DNA of 64,000 nucleotides from Staphylococcus felis (GCF_003012915.1 NZ_CP027770.1:2294001-2358000); one strand, 5' to 3'; shown: positions 19,008-26,333, counted from the first letter of the stretch. The notes: generated from the letters alone by a model not told the origin. A program made the numbers and translations.

Positions 19008-19257
19008 CTTGTATATTGCCGAATAATTATTCATAAATAACTTCCGATAAGATACATTATGTAAACTAAAATGAAATAGGAAATCGCATTATATCAATTA
19101 TTAATGCTATTCGTTAACATTAACGCATATACATTCATTATACATTGTTGATATATCAACGTTTACATATATCTAAAAGTTATAAACGTTAGTGAATAAT
19201 GTATATTGATGTCGTGTTAGTCTAACGTTAGACCCTTAGTTTTTAACGGTCGCACAT

Positions 19258-19840
19258 CATAGACGCTTGACTTGATTCGACAAACACTATCGACACACAC
19301 AAACGACAAACCCTAACATCACACACACACACAACGCTATACCTTCGCATACATACACCGTTGGTCCTTACGATACCCTAAACACAACGCAACTTACTAA
19401 CGATACATACACACAACGAATACATCTAACGACATACACACAACGATAACTATAAACGATTAAATATACTAGCGATTAATGCACATAATCGATATAAACT
19501 ATAAACGATATAAACACTCTATCGTTAGCACCATAAGCGCCAGCACCCTTAACGCCACATAAAATACGCCTCTAATAACGCCGTATATATCCGCTCATAT
19601 ATAGACAGCAATGCGTACGCAGCACATAACCGAAGCATACTATCGTACATATATAAATCAGCGATATAAAGGCGAAGTTATAAACGTTTAACACTTATAG
19701 CCATAATAAACGTCTATGATAAAACGTCGTATATAAACGCCATTATTAAATCGCTTTATAGAAACGCCATAAACATAGCGCCTTAAATAAACGCTATAGA
19801 CAAGGCGCGTCAAATAGACGTGTAGGCTTAGCCGCATTAG
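19258..19840. repeat. Degenerate array of about 13-nt units with phased CG / CGTTTAT
   Basis: Read on the minus strand, 19680-19830 is a string of units of 11-14 nt, most opening with CGTTTAT or a near match (for example CGTTTATTTAAGG, CGTTTCTATAAAG, CGTTTATATACGA, CGTTTTATCATAGA). Between 19300 and 19560 the units change to TCGTTGTGTGTATG, TCGTTAGATGTAT and similar, still spaced 11-16 nt. The spacing is not a multiple of three, so it is not coding. Confidence 0.55.
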
Positions 19841-19937
19841 TTTTTGGTGTGGATCGTGTACAGTATACGCTATGATTAACTATGCGATCTATTCTTTTAC
19901 ACGCTTATTCGTGATATAATTTAAACGATTATACTCT

Positions 19938-20185
19938 ATGATTACGATTTCTGATGCATATCAGAAAGCTGATAACAAGCGTTAGGTAATTTTGCGAAAA
20001 CTGCACAAAGATATTTTCACGAAGACTTAGAAAGTCTTTACGACGTTTTAGGGACGTCAGAGGAAATCGAGACAGACAGAAAAATGTTGAACGTTTATAG
20101 AAAGCTATTTCAAGATATCGCTTTGAGGAACGGTGGAGCACTGGAACTATTCCGTGAATATGAAAAAGGCGGTCAAAATTTATGA
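19938..20185 (+). pseudogene. Frameshifted small phage gene
   Basis: The plus strand opens with ATG at 19938 ([14 protein letters not shown]), hits a stop at about 19980, and the -1 frame continues with [20 protein letters not shown] and ends at 20185 in EYEKGGQNL. Both parts read as one soluble helical protein of about 81 residues broken by loss of one base near 19977. A TATAAT-like box (GATATAATTTAA) lies about 20 nt upstream. A sequencing error is an alternative to a true mutation. The opposite-strand 86-codon frame here is its shadow. Confidence 0.6.
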
Positions 20186-20190
20186 CCACC
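20163..20190 (-). terminator. Rho-independent terminator of the leftward early operon
   Basis: On the minus strand GGTGGTC pairs with GACCGCC (7 bp, one G-U) around ATAAATTTT and is followed by TTTTTC. It lies just past the stop of the gene at 20206. It overlaps the end of the convergent plus-strand pseudogene and may act in both directions. Confidence 0.75.
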
Positions 20191-20205
20191 TTATATATAT
20201 ATATA

Positions 20206-20742
20206 TTAAGGGTATTCTATAACATCGACTAAATCTCTATACGAAGTAACTCCGTTAGCGTTTAAAACTGCTATTAATCCTTGTGCACTATCGACATAAT
20301 CGACAATGAAGAAAGGCTGATCATAATTAACGTCAGGATAATCCTGTGCTAATTTTTCGATATAATCAGGCTCAAATTCCGAGTTATCCTCCACAAAGAT
20401 AATGTCGTACTTATCAATATCGCTAACTTTGCGTATTTCGCTGTTAACGATTTGAAGGGCTGTCAAACGCATTTCTTCATGAGTTTCTGGCTCATCTTCG
20501 AGTAGCCCCGACGACTTTATTAAGTCGAACAAAGTATGTGTGTCATACTTATCGAATGAGTCGATGTCTACGTCGCAAATAGCCCCATTTTGCAGCTCAT
20601 ACTCAAAATCACTTAAATTTCTAAGCGTTAGCAAGTCCTTAAACTCGAATGAGCTTACCTCTAAACCGTCGTATGATTTATATACGACTTCGTAGTCAAA
20701 ACCGTTTTTTCTAATCTGTATATATTTTTTAACGTTTTCCAT
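20206..20742 (-). CDS. Acidic early protein of unknown function
   Basis: A 178-residue acidic protein, last gene of an early operon that ends in a terminator. Start ATG 20742 lies 7 nt after GGAGGT and just beyond the stop of the upstream gene. Alternating short strands and helices, with YDIIFVEDNSEFEPDYIEKL and a DYVDSAQGLIAVLNANGV segment, suggest a compact alpha/beta fold. No family recognised. Confidence 0.75.
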   Translation of the reverse strand: MENVKKYIQIRKNGFDYEVVYKSYDGLEVSSFEFKDLLTLRNLSDFEYELQNGAICDVDIDSFDKYDTHTLFDLIKSSGLLEDEPETHEEMRLTALQIVNSEIRKVSDIDKYDIIFVEDNSEFEPDYIEKLAQDYPDVNYDQPFFIVDYVDSAQGLIAVLNANGVTSYRDLVDVIEYP

Positions 20743-20743
20743 T

Positions 20744-20983
20744 TTAATTACCTCCAAGTTTTTTATAAAACACTGATTTAGTCGCTTTTAAAAACGTTAT
20801 ATTCTGGCGATATTCATTTAGAACTTTTTCCCATCGTTCTAACTCCTTCGTGTGAATATCTATAACATCAACACAATCAACGCCGTTTTTTAAATACTCT
20901 CTGAACTGTTTTATTACGACTCTTGAGTAATTAACGTTTCCTCGTATTGCTATTAAGTTTAAAGTTGTCGTTATTTTCTTCAT
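20744..20983 (-). CDS. Small early protein of unknown function
   Basis: A 79-residue basic helical protein (KELERWEKVLNEYRQNITFLKATK). The ATG at 20983 follows AGAGGAACTTAAT. The stop nearly abuts the next gene, whose SD lies in its last codons. No recognisable motif. Confidence 0.7.
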   Translation of the reverse strand: MKKITTTLNLIAIRGNVNYSRVVIKQFREYLKNGVDCVDVIDIHTKELERWEKVLNEYRQNITFLKATKSVFYKKLGGN

Positions 20984-20984
20984 A

Positions 20985-21113
20985 TTAAGTTCCTCTGGTC
21001 AAAATAGTTGTCTCATCGATATAAACTATATCGTCAGGCATAGTTACGTTAAAATAAATTAACGCAATCATAGCTAATATTATTAATATCGTTAACACTA
21101 TGCGATAACTCAT
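20985..21113 (-). CDS. 42-residue single-helix membrane protein
   Basis: Short frame starting at ATG 21113 inside an ATGA overlap with the end of the IS-interrupted gene and behind GGAGGT. Residues 4-24 (RIVLTILIILAMIALIYFN) form one hydrophobic helix, followed by an acidic tail (MPDDIVYIDETTIL). Tight coupling and good SD support translation. Function unknown. Confidence 0.6.
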   Translation of the reverse strand: MSYRIVLTILIILAMIALIYFNVTMPDDIVYIDETTILTRGT

Positions 21114-21265
21114 AAGCTTACCTCCAACTCTTCTATATATGTGAAGTCGTCAAAGTCTTCGCCATCTTCATGAACGATAAGAAATAGAGAATTGAATCGT
21201 CTACACTTAGTTGGACAAATTCTATGAGAATAGATATTGTTAAATTAAGAAAGTAGGCGATTTTT

Positions 21266-21547
21266 ATGACAAGAGAAAGAAGAACTTTTAGTCCTGAATT
21301 TAAATTACAAATGGTAAAGCTTTATGAAAATGGTAAGCCTAGAAATGAAATTGCTCGTGAATATGATTTAACACCTTCGGCGTTAGGGAAATGGATTAAG
21401 CAACATCAAAATACTGGTTCATTTAACCATCAAGATAACTTAACTAATGAAGAAAAAGAACTAAGAAAATTACGTAAAGAAAATCAACAATTGAAAATGG
21501 AAAATGATATTTTAAAGCAAGCAGCGCTGATCATGGGACGAAAATAG
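21266..21547 (+). CDS. IS150-type OrfA, transposase N-terminal part
   Basis: A 93-residue protein: helix-turn-helix (SPEFKLQMVKLYENGKPRNEIAREYDLTPSALGKWIKQH), then a leucine-zipper-like coiled coil (EEKELRKLRKENQQLKMENDIL). It binds the terminal repeats. The frame ends in an AAAA-TAG context (21541-21547); a one-base backward slip there leads into OrfB. Confidence 0.92.
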   Translation: MTRERRTFSPEFKLQMVKLYENGKPRNEIAREYDLTPSALGKWIKQHQNTGSFNHQDNLTNEEKELRKLRKENQQLKMENDILKQAALIMGRK

Positions 21548-21588
21548 ATGTCATTCGAAAGAATGCCAATAAATATTCAGTATCAGCA

Positions 21589-22410
21589 ATGTGCAAAGTC
21601 CTGCAAATCTCTAGAAGTAGTTACTATTACGAAATTAACAAATCACCCAACGTTGAAAAAGATGATCGAGATAAGGAAATTAGCGATAAAATTATCGAGA
21701 TTTTCAATTCTAATCGCAAATGTTTTGGAACAAGAAGGATTAAAAATGAACTTATCAAAAATGGTTTAAATGTCTCAAGACGACGTATAGGACGCATTAT
21801 GAAAGCAAATAAATTAGTATCTTCTTATACGACATCGAAGTATAAATCATTTCCTTCTCGCTCAAGTGAACGCGAAATCAATAATGAATTAAATCAAAGT
21901 TTCAATAGAAAAGAACCATTGGAAGTTCTTGTCAGTGATTTGACATATGTAAAAGTGGCTGGAAAATGGCATTACATATGTTTATTTATTGATCTTTTTA
22001 ACCGTGAGATTGTTGGGCATAGCGCAGGCTCAAAGAAAGATAGCACGCTTGTATCCAAGGCACTTAGTAGCATTAGACACGATTTAAGAGACGTACAAAT
22101 GTTTCACACTGACAGAGGAAAAGAGTTTGATAATCACATGATTGATGATGTACTAGATACCTTTGGTATCAAAAGATCTTTAAGCATGAAAGGATGTCCA
22201 TATGACAACGCAGTAGCTGAAAGTACATTTAAAGCGTTAAAAACTGAATTCATTAAACAGTATGATTTTAAATCTATTAATCACTTAAAACTCGAATTGT
22301 TTGATTATGTTAATTGGTATAACAACATTCGACCTCATAGTGCATTAAATTATCTGACGCCGAAAGCGTACAAAGATAGTTTCTATAAAAACTGTCTAGA
22401 AATCTGTTGA
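21589..22410 (+). CDS. IS150-type OrfB, DDE transposase catalytic part
   Basis: A 273-residue rve-type domain with catalytic acidic residues in LVSDLTYVKV, FHTDRGKEF and PYDNAVAESTFKALKTE (D, D, E). The frame is open upstream to the OrfA stop in the -1 register (IDVIRKNANKYSVSAM precedes MCKVLQ), so the active transposase is the OrfAB frameshift fusion. Intact. Confidence 0.92.
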   Translation: MCKVLQISRSSYYYEINKSPNVEKDDRDKEISDKIIEIFNSNRKCFGTRRIKNELIKNGLNVSRRRIGRIMKANKLVSSYTTSKYKSFPSRSSEREINNELNQSFNRKEPLEVLVSDLTYVKVAGKWHYICLFIDLFNREIVGHSAGSKKDSTLVSKALSSIRHDLRDVQMFHTDRGKEFDNHMIDDVLDTFGIKRSLSMKGCPYDNAVAESTFKALKTEFIKQYDFKSINHLKLELFDYVNWYNNIRPHSALNYLTPKAYKDSFYKNCLEIC

Positions 22411-22790
22411 CATACCAAATCGTTATGCGCTAACTCTGTGTATTCATCGCAAGATAATGATGCGACGCTAGGCACAACATATACATACTCAAATAATCTG
22501 CTTATGTCGTCCTCATCGATTAGATCAGCATTATCGAAGTGAGACGCAACATCCTCGAATTTGAACCCGTTTGCGGACAGATATCCGACAAGTTCAAGCG
22601 CAGCATATTCTAGCGCTTGAACGTCTGTTACTTCTAGCAGATTTTCTTCGAAGTAATCGACAGCCTTTTTTAGTTCTTCTTCTTTTAATTTTTGCATTTT
22701 AGCAACCTCCGTTTTTTCGTTTTAATTTCGTTTGAATGTGTTTAACATTCTATCGAACGCACGACCGCAACGTCATGCGTTCTAACAACG

Positions 22791-23315
22791 TTAAACGTGT
22801 CTGACATAGATGTGTTCTAAATCGTTATTTTTTCCGGCATAAGAGTATCCCCCGCTTAGAATCGTATCATACCCAAATTGTTCTGTGTCGAAGTATCGAT
22901 ATACTATAGACGATAAGTCATACCCTAACGCATCTAGCTCATGCTCTCCTAGAGCTTGATATTCGTTTAACAAGCCATCTTCGCTTGAAATTAAAAGAAG
23001 AGAACTCTCTTCGATGATTGCTTTAATGTCACAGTTGCATGACGTCCAGTTTTTCAAAAGATTTGCAACATCCGTACCATATTCAAAGCCTTTAATATAC
23101 TGTGCTAGCTCTTCTAACTCGTCTAGCACCATGTATTCACTTATATGAAATAAGTCACTCTCATGATCCGCTATAAACCATTCTGATTCAAGTGTATTAA
23201 CATAGTCTGATAACTCGTCAAACTCCGCCAAAACATCGAACCAGTCCCCTTTCAGAGACCCTTTCACGTATTCCTCCAAGTTTGCTATATAAACATTTAA
23301 TTTTACGTTATTCAT
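22791..23315 (-). CDS. ardA: ArdA-like antirestriction protein
   Basis: A 174-residue, strongly acidic protein. The opening KLNVYIANLEEYVKGSLKGDWFDV matches the ArdA pattern (short strand, Ala-Asn/Asp-Leu, Tyr, then G-x-W-hydrophobic), and the end has SSIVYRYFDTEQFGYD. ArdA proteins mimic B-form DNA and block type I restriction enzymes. The ATG at 23315 follows GGAGGTATTTATT with a leader motif immediately upstream; a TTG five codons earlier would overlap the SD. Early expression on entry would protect incoming phage DNA. Confidence 0.75.
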   Translation of the reverse strand: MNNVKLNVYIANLEEYVKGSLKGDWFDVLAEFDELSDYVNTLESEWFIADHESDLFHISEYMVLDELEELAQYIKGFEYGTDVANLLKNWTSCNCDIKAIIEESSLLLISSEDGLLNEYQALGEHELDALGYDLSSIVYRYFDTEQFGYDTILSGGYSYAGKNNDLEHIYVRHV

Positions 23316-23413
23316 AATAAATACCTCCAAAAATTTAGTTTTAATTTCGTTTTAAAAGTTAAACGTTGACACTAAAAACCTTTTAACCGCTTCTACTAAG
23401 TAATATAATAATC

Positions 23414-23617
23414 TTAGTTGCTGATGCGGTCATAAAGTTGCGCTAACTTTTCGACTGTTTCTAGTCGAAGGTTATCAATTGAGCGATAACCGTTTACTAT
23501 ACGACTAACTGTCGAACGGCTAACGCCTGACTCCTTTTCGATAAAGTAAGTAGTGAGATCAGCGTTATCGAAAAGAGCGATAACTTTTTCCCTCAATATT
23601 AAGTTTTCGTTTTTCAT
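23414..23617 (-). CDS. Cro/CI-type helix-turn-helix regulator
   Basis: A 67-residue single-domain DNA-binding protein. The helix-turn-helix is TTYFIEKESGVSRSTVSRIVNGY (about residues 21-43), in the XRE/Cro class. A promoter with TTGACG and TATAGT lies 44 nt upstream of the start, and the transcript would begin just before a copy of the early leader motif. It is first in the leftward ardA operon and probably regulates it or the adjacent cis region. Confidence 0.85.
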   Translation of the reverse strand: MKNENLILREKVIALFDNADLTTYFIEKESGVSRSTVSRIVNGYRSIDNLRLETVEKLAQLYDRISN

Positions 23618-23660
23618 TTAAGTACCTCCGTCTTAATTTCGTTTTTTTCTAACTGACATA

Positions 23661-23690
23661 ACTATATCATGATGCGTTATAAAACGTCAA
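23661..23690 (-). promoter_or_regulatory. Promoter of the HTH-ardA operon
   Basis: -35 TTGACG (23690-23685), 18-nt spacer, -10 TATAGT (23666-23661). The start point would fall about 20-25 nt before the leader motif. Confidence 0.7.
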
Positions 23691-23812
23691 CACTTTTTAA
23701 CGAAAAAATAACGAAATATTTACGCTTCATATAATACGTGTATGCGCGCATACAAAGAGCTATGCAAGGACGCCTAAGACAGCCGTCATATAATCAAAGG
23801 AGACCTCGTAAA

Positions 23813-23986
23813 ATGCATATTCAGACGGACTTAAAGGCGGATCTCTTTAACGTATTCGGAGTTTGTGACATGCACTATAATAGCGACACAAAAATCGCTA
23901 TATGCCCTTTAACGTATTCAGCGACTTCGGCATGTACTACGCGCACGTATGACGTACTCGCGAGAGTATTGAACGAGCATCTTTGA
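23813..23986 (+). CDS. Small plus-strand ORF reading through the first repeat (uncertain)
   Basis: An ATG 12 nt after AAAGGAG opens 57 codons (MHIQTDLKADLFNVFGVCDM...). It covers repeat copy 1 in frame and copies 2 in another frame. It has high Thr/Ala/Cys content in its second half and no similarity that I recognise. The good SD supports it; the repeat context argues that the RNA itself may matter. Confidence 0.35.
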   Translation: MHIQTDLKADLFNVFGVCDMHYNSDTKIAICPLTYSATSACTTRTYDVLARVLNEHL

Positions 23987-24061
23987 GTCAAAGTCCTTTA
24001 ACGTATTCAGCAATCGTGACATGCATTACACGTGCGAGCGCGTGTGAGCCGTACATACTTA
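23845..24061 (+). repeat. Three imperfect direct repeats starting CTTTAACGTATTC
   Basis: Copies begin at 23845, 23907 and 23996. Each has CTTTAACGTATTC, a short variable part, then (G/C)(A/G)CATG(C/T)A(C/T)TA, then a different hairpin-forming stretch (ATAGCGA/TCGCTAT in copy 1; ACACG/CGTGT in copy 3). Each copy, read in its own frame, gives FNVF(G/S)xx(D/G)MxY followed by a different tail; copies 2 and 3 then stop. A run of nine T follows at about 24090. Confidence 0.65.
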
Positions 24062-24449
24062 CCATGCGTACGCACAAGCGAGCGTTATTTTTTTTTCATC
24101 TTATTATATTTCCGATAGACGCTATGTAATAAATTAGCCGATTGTAATTTCGGCATGTTGTACTCGAACTATGTAGTCATTTTGTATTATAATCAGTAAA
24201 TAAGAGCCGAATTAGCTACGTCATATGTATTATCGTATAAAATAAGATAATTAAAGCTCTGTCAAGTCGATTCTCGTGCGTCGAGAGTTATTTTTACGGG
24301 TAAATATACGATAGCCACAATATAGACACCTGTATAGATTGACATGAGTCGTCAGTATGTGATATCGTTGACCCACCGTTATCAAAGCGATAGTTTCAGA
24401 CGTGGAGCAATCGTTATTATGATACTCGGTACAATCCGTACGGAGATTC
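24062..24449. other. Gene-free stretch between the repeats and the orphan leader
   Basis: No credible ORF. Contains a T9 run after a short GCG/CGC stem (24075-24098, possible terminator of a plus-strand transcript) and a TCTC/GAGA hairpin followed by TTATTTTTAC near 24275-24300. Otherwise AT-rich with frequent CG steps. Confidence 0.5.
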
Positions 24450-24451
24450 GT

Positions 24452-24473
24452 TACCTCCGTTTTAATTTCGTTT
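24452..24473 (-). promoter_or_regulatory. Orphan copy of the early leader motif with SD but no gene
   Basis: The minus strand has AAACGAAATTAAAACGGAGG, a perfect consensus copy including the ribosome binding site, yet no start codon with an open frame follows within a usable distance. Either a gene was lost here or the element marks a non-coding RNA. Confidence 0.6.
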
Positions 24474-24476
24474 AGG

Positions 24477-24505
24477 CGTACGATTATGATCGTACGTCTT
24501 TTTTT
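24477..24505 (+). terminator. Strong rho-independent terminator (plus strand)
   Basis: CGTACGAT and ATCGTACG form a perfect 8-bp stem around TATG, followed by TCTTTTTTT. It would stop plus-strand transcription from the 23.7-24.4 kb region, implying that this region is transcribed rightward. Confidence 0.7.
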
Positions 24506-24539
24506 ATAACGAGTGGTGTGTAAGCCGCTAAATAAACCG

Positions 24540-24806
24540 CGCTTCCATCGCAGATAGGAGCGACTGCCTGACGTCCCCTCCCTATCCGTAAAAATAAACG
24601 CCGTAATATACCGTAATTCAAATGGTCATATCCCCCGCCGTCAAAAATAAACGTGCAGTACTTCCGGAATAAAAACGCCCACACCTCCCCCGTCAAAAAA
24701 AAATGCAACCTTTATTTCGAAATAAAACGCTAAGGGCCACCCCCATTTATGTAGACGAAAAAAATGACGGGATTCTCTCGGTAATAAATCCGATGAACCC
24801 CGCCCC
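24540..24806. repeat. Alternating T-rich and G-rich blocks (minus strand)
   Basis: Four or five loosely related blocks on the minus strand combine a T tract with a G-run: GTTTATTTTTGACGGCGGGG, TTTTTTTTTGACGGGGGAGG, TTTATTTTTACGGATAGGGA and CATAAATGGGGGTGG. The shared core is roughly TTTTTGACGG(N)GGGGA. No gene fits; the 74-codon frame here follows the low-complexity sequence. Confidence 0.5.
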
Positions 24807-24810
24807 ATTT

Positions 24811-25248
24811 TTAAATACCTTTATTCGATTGTTCATGTTCGTTTAAACGCCATTTCTTAACATTCAACGCTTCCTCGACTTCTAACCGCTTTTTACGTGT
24901 CTTTGGCGATTGTGATCGGGATAATGTGTCGTGATTTTGTGCGAACTCTAATGACGTTTCTTTGCTATGAGCCATGCGTAATTGATAATCGGTTTGATAT
25001 GGGTACTCATCCGTAAAATAAGATGAGCGATATCCTTTATCTAGACCACGATATAACAAATATTCGGCTATGCCGTCTCGTTCTTCATTTGGTAAGGGAC
25101 ATCCGGTAATATCGAAAAACCAACGCTCTAGCAAAGCACTATTGCCGACTCTTACCTCGTCTGTTACTTCTTTATCATTTATCGTTCTACACTTCCATAA
25201 AATATCAATAACTGATTTCGCTATACTTATAGCTTGTGCATAAATCAT
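24811..25248 (-). CDS. Hypothetical phage protein
   Basis: A 145-residue protein in an operon with the HTH protein upstream (2-nt gap). The N-terminus is helical; the middle has a compact aromatic region (RWFFDITGCPLPNEERDGIAEYLLYRGLD); the C-terminal 40 residues are basic and charged. SD AGGATG. No family recognised. Confidence 0.75.
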   Translation of the reverse strand: MIYAQAISIAKSVIDILWKCRTINDKEVTDEVRVGNSALLERWFFDITGCPLPNEERDGIAEYLLYRGLDKGYRSSYFTDEYPYQTDYQLRMAHSKETSLEFAQNHDTLSRSQSPKTRKKRLEVEEALNVKKWRLNEHEQSNKGI

Positions 25249-25250
25249 CG

Positions 25251-25604
25251 CTACATCCTTTCGTCGTAATTACGCAATTTTATATCTTCAAAACTATACA
25301 AGTTCGTTGTTAATTCGTTTAGGATACCTGCTAAAGCACGCCTAACGCCTCTCTCTACCGTATATCTAGACGTCCCATACTTTTTAGCGATACTTTTAAA
25401 GTCGTAGTAATTATCGAGTATGTAACACTCTTGTAAGTACCGCATATCTCTAGCCGTTATGTCTGCTCCCTGTATAGCGTCGTTTATATCGACCCATATT
25501 TCAACATATGATGGATCTCCTTTTTCGACGTATGATAGGAACTCGTGATAATTTTCAAAGAAATTCCGTACAATCATTGGCGTGTAATTCATCTGGAAAG
25601 ACAT
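25251..25604 (-). CDS. Sigma-70 region 4-like HTH protein, putative transcription regulator
   Basis: A 117-residue protein whose C-terminal half reads DMRYLQECYILDNYYDFKSIAKKYGTSRYTVERGVRRAL, a region-4-type helix-turn-helix as found in ArpU/RinA-like late regulators and phage sigma-like factors. Residues 1-60 are aromatic and acidic. It may activate late genes, which lack their own visible sigma-type activator nearby; this is inference. SD AAGGAGG. Confidence 0.65.
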   Translation of the reverse strand: MSFQMNYTPMIVRNFFENYHEFLSYVEKGDPSYVEIWVDINDAIQGADITARDMRYLQECYILDNYYDFKSIAKKYGTSRYTVERGVRRALAGILNELTTNLYSFEDIKLRNYDERM

Positions 25605-25624
25605 TTGTTTGCCTCCTTACGCTG

Positions 25625-26101
25625 TTAGTTTATAACGTCCATTGCATCCAAAATCGGTGTGTGCGTGTGTGTGTGTGCCGGTTTAAACTCGACTATAGCA
25701 GACGGAAATGGGGCTGAATTTTTACCGTCTCCAAATTTCACACGCCCTTTTATCAACGTTATTTTATTCGCTTTCATACAGTAATCGTGCCAATATTTCG
25801 TATCAGTTCTTGACGGAATTAAAGCAATAACAGTTGCCCCTTTCTGTGACTCTCCATACGCTTTTTTAATCCAATCTTTTATCGCCCTGCCGTATGGCGG
25901 ATTCATGAATACAATTTCGTTAGACCAATCTTGCGATAACCCATCATCCTTTTCAGTAAAATATTTAGAACACTTGGCGTTGATTCCATCGCTACATGGA
26001 TCTAACGTAAACCCATAAATATCGTTTAGATAATCGAAGAGCTCCTGTGGTGTAGTCCATTCGTTTGATACACTACTATAATGTACCGATAAGTTTGTCA
26101 T
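25625..26101 (-). CDS. DNA N6-adenine methyltransferase (phage Dam family)
   Basis: A 158-residue protein with NEWTTPQELFDYLNDIYGFTLDPCSD at the start and the catalytic NPPYG at residues 67-71, then IKKAYGESQKGATVIALIPSRTDTKYWHDY. This is the small phage adenine methylase family that modifies adenine in phage DNA, probably to evade restriction. The last residues (PAHTHTHTPI) come from a GT dinucleotide run. Preceded by a leader motif variant and an ACGGAG site. Confidence 0.9.
   Translation of the reverse strand: MTNLSVHYSSVSNEWTTPQELFDYLNDIYGFTLDPCSDGINAKCSKYFTEKDDGLSQDWSNEIVFMNPPYGRAIKDWIKKAYGESQKGATVIALIPSRTDTKYWHDYCMKANKITLIKGRVKFGDGKNSAPFPSAIVEFKPAHTHTHTPILDAMDVIN
25655..25682 (+). repeat. 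GT dinucleotide run inside the adenine methylase gene
   Basis: GTGTGCGTGTGTGTGTGTG on the plus strand encodes the HTHTHT stretch near the protein end. Slippage would frameshift only the last residues. Confidence 0.7.
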
Positions 26102-26271
26102 ACCATTATCACTCCGTTCTAATTTCGTTTGAAATATTTTAAGGTACTTAAATTCGCCTGTATTATATGGGCTTGTTTACCGTATCTTCAAAGAAGTTTA
26201 CCGCTAGTCGAGTCTCTCTTCAATCCTCTTGGTAGAACGTTATAATACTCCATATCATAACCCCATTCCGT

Positions 26272-26300
26272 TTGTAATTCGTTTTAAAATTTCGTATAAT
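26272..26300 (+). promoter_or_regulatory. Promoter of the isolated plus-strand gene
   Basis: -35 TTGTAA (26272-26277), 17-nt spacer, -10 TATAAT (26295-26300). The spacer holds a diverged copy of the leader motif in the opposite direction. Confidence 0.75.
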
Positions 26301-26333
26301 TATTACACAAATAAAAATAAGGAGGTAATCCTC

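Larger units (their letters stand above)
18547..19937. other. Long gene-free cis region with palindromes and low-complexity arrays
   Basis: About 1.4 kb with no credible ORF on either strand. It contains a G-rich tract at 18991-19007, perfect palindromes GAATAATTATTC (19020-19031), GTTGATATATCAAC (19147-19160) and GTCTAACGTTAGAC (19220-19233), TATACATT direct repeats near 19128, AC-rich runs at 19280-19440 and a phased CG array to 19840. The plus strand is strikingly G-poor from 19260 to 19560. It may be an origin, partition or regulatory locus. Confidence 0.6.
21193..22417 (+). mobile_element. IS3-family (IS150 group) insertion sequence, copy 1
   Basis: A 1225-bp element with TG...CA ends, imperfect terminal inverted repeats (left TGAATCGTCTACACTTAG; right, complemented, TGGTATGTCAACAGATTT) and two overlapping reading frames in the OrfA/OrfB arrangement. 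It is flanked by AAT on both sides, a 3-bp target duplication typical of the family. It appears identical to the copy at 47984-49208. Confidence 0.95.
21110..22697 (-). pseudogene. Early phage gene interrupted by the insertion sequence
   Basis: The 5' part (22697 to 22418) encodes MQKLKEEELKKAVDYFEENL to ...EYTELAHND. The 3' part lies beyond the IS (21192 to 21110). Removing the IS and one copy of the 3-bp duplication AAT joins the frame exactly: ...TELAHND-SLFLIVHEDGEDFDDFTYIEELEVSL, about 121 residues ending at the TGA at 21110-21112. A leader motif and GGAGG precede the start. It lies next to an ArdA-type gene in the same direction, so a role in the same early takeover operon is plausible. 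No family recognised. Confidence 0.85.

Noticed and set aside
19280..19440. CA/AC microsatellite as a simple sequence repeat
   Set aside because: Runs are short and interrupted by the phased CG units, so they belong to the larger array and are not an independent microsatellite.
19929..20189. 86-codon minus-strand frame
   Set aside because: It mirrors the frameshifted plus-strand gene, which reads as a far better protein, and it has no SD.
23845..24061. CRISPR-like array
   Set aside because: Only three copies, repeats diverged, spacing irregular (62 and 89 nt) and no cas genes; not CRISPR.
24484..24708. 74-codon minus-strand frame
   Set aside because: Composition follows the T-rich/G-rich repeat blocks; no SD at the start and no sensible protein pattern.
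26188..26253. 21-codon minus-strand frame (MEYYNVLPRGLKRDST...) behind a diverged leader element
   Set aside because: Too short, conflicts with the plus-strand promoter, and the leader copy is degenerate; possibly a remnant, but not supportable as a gene.
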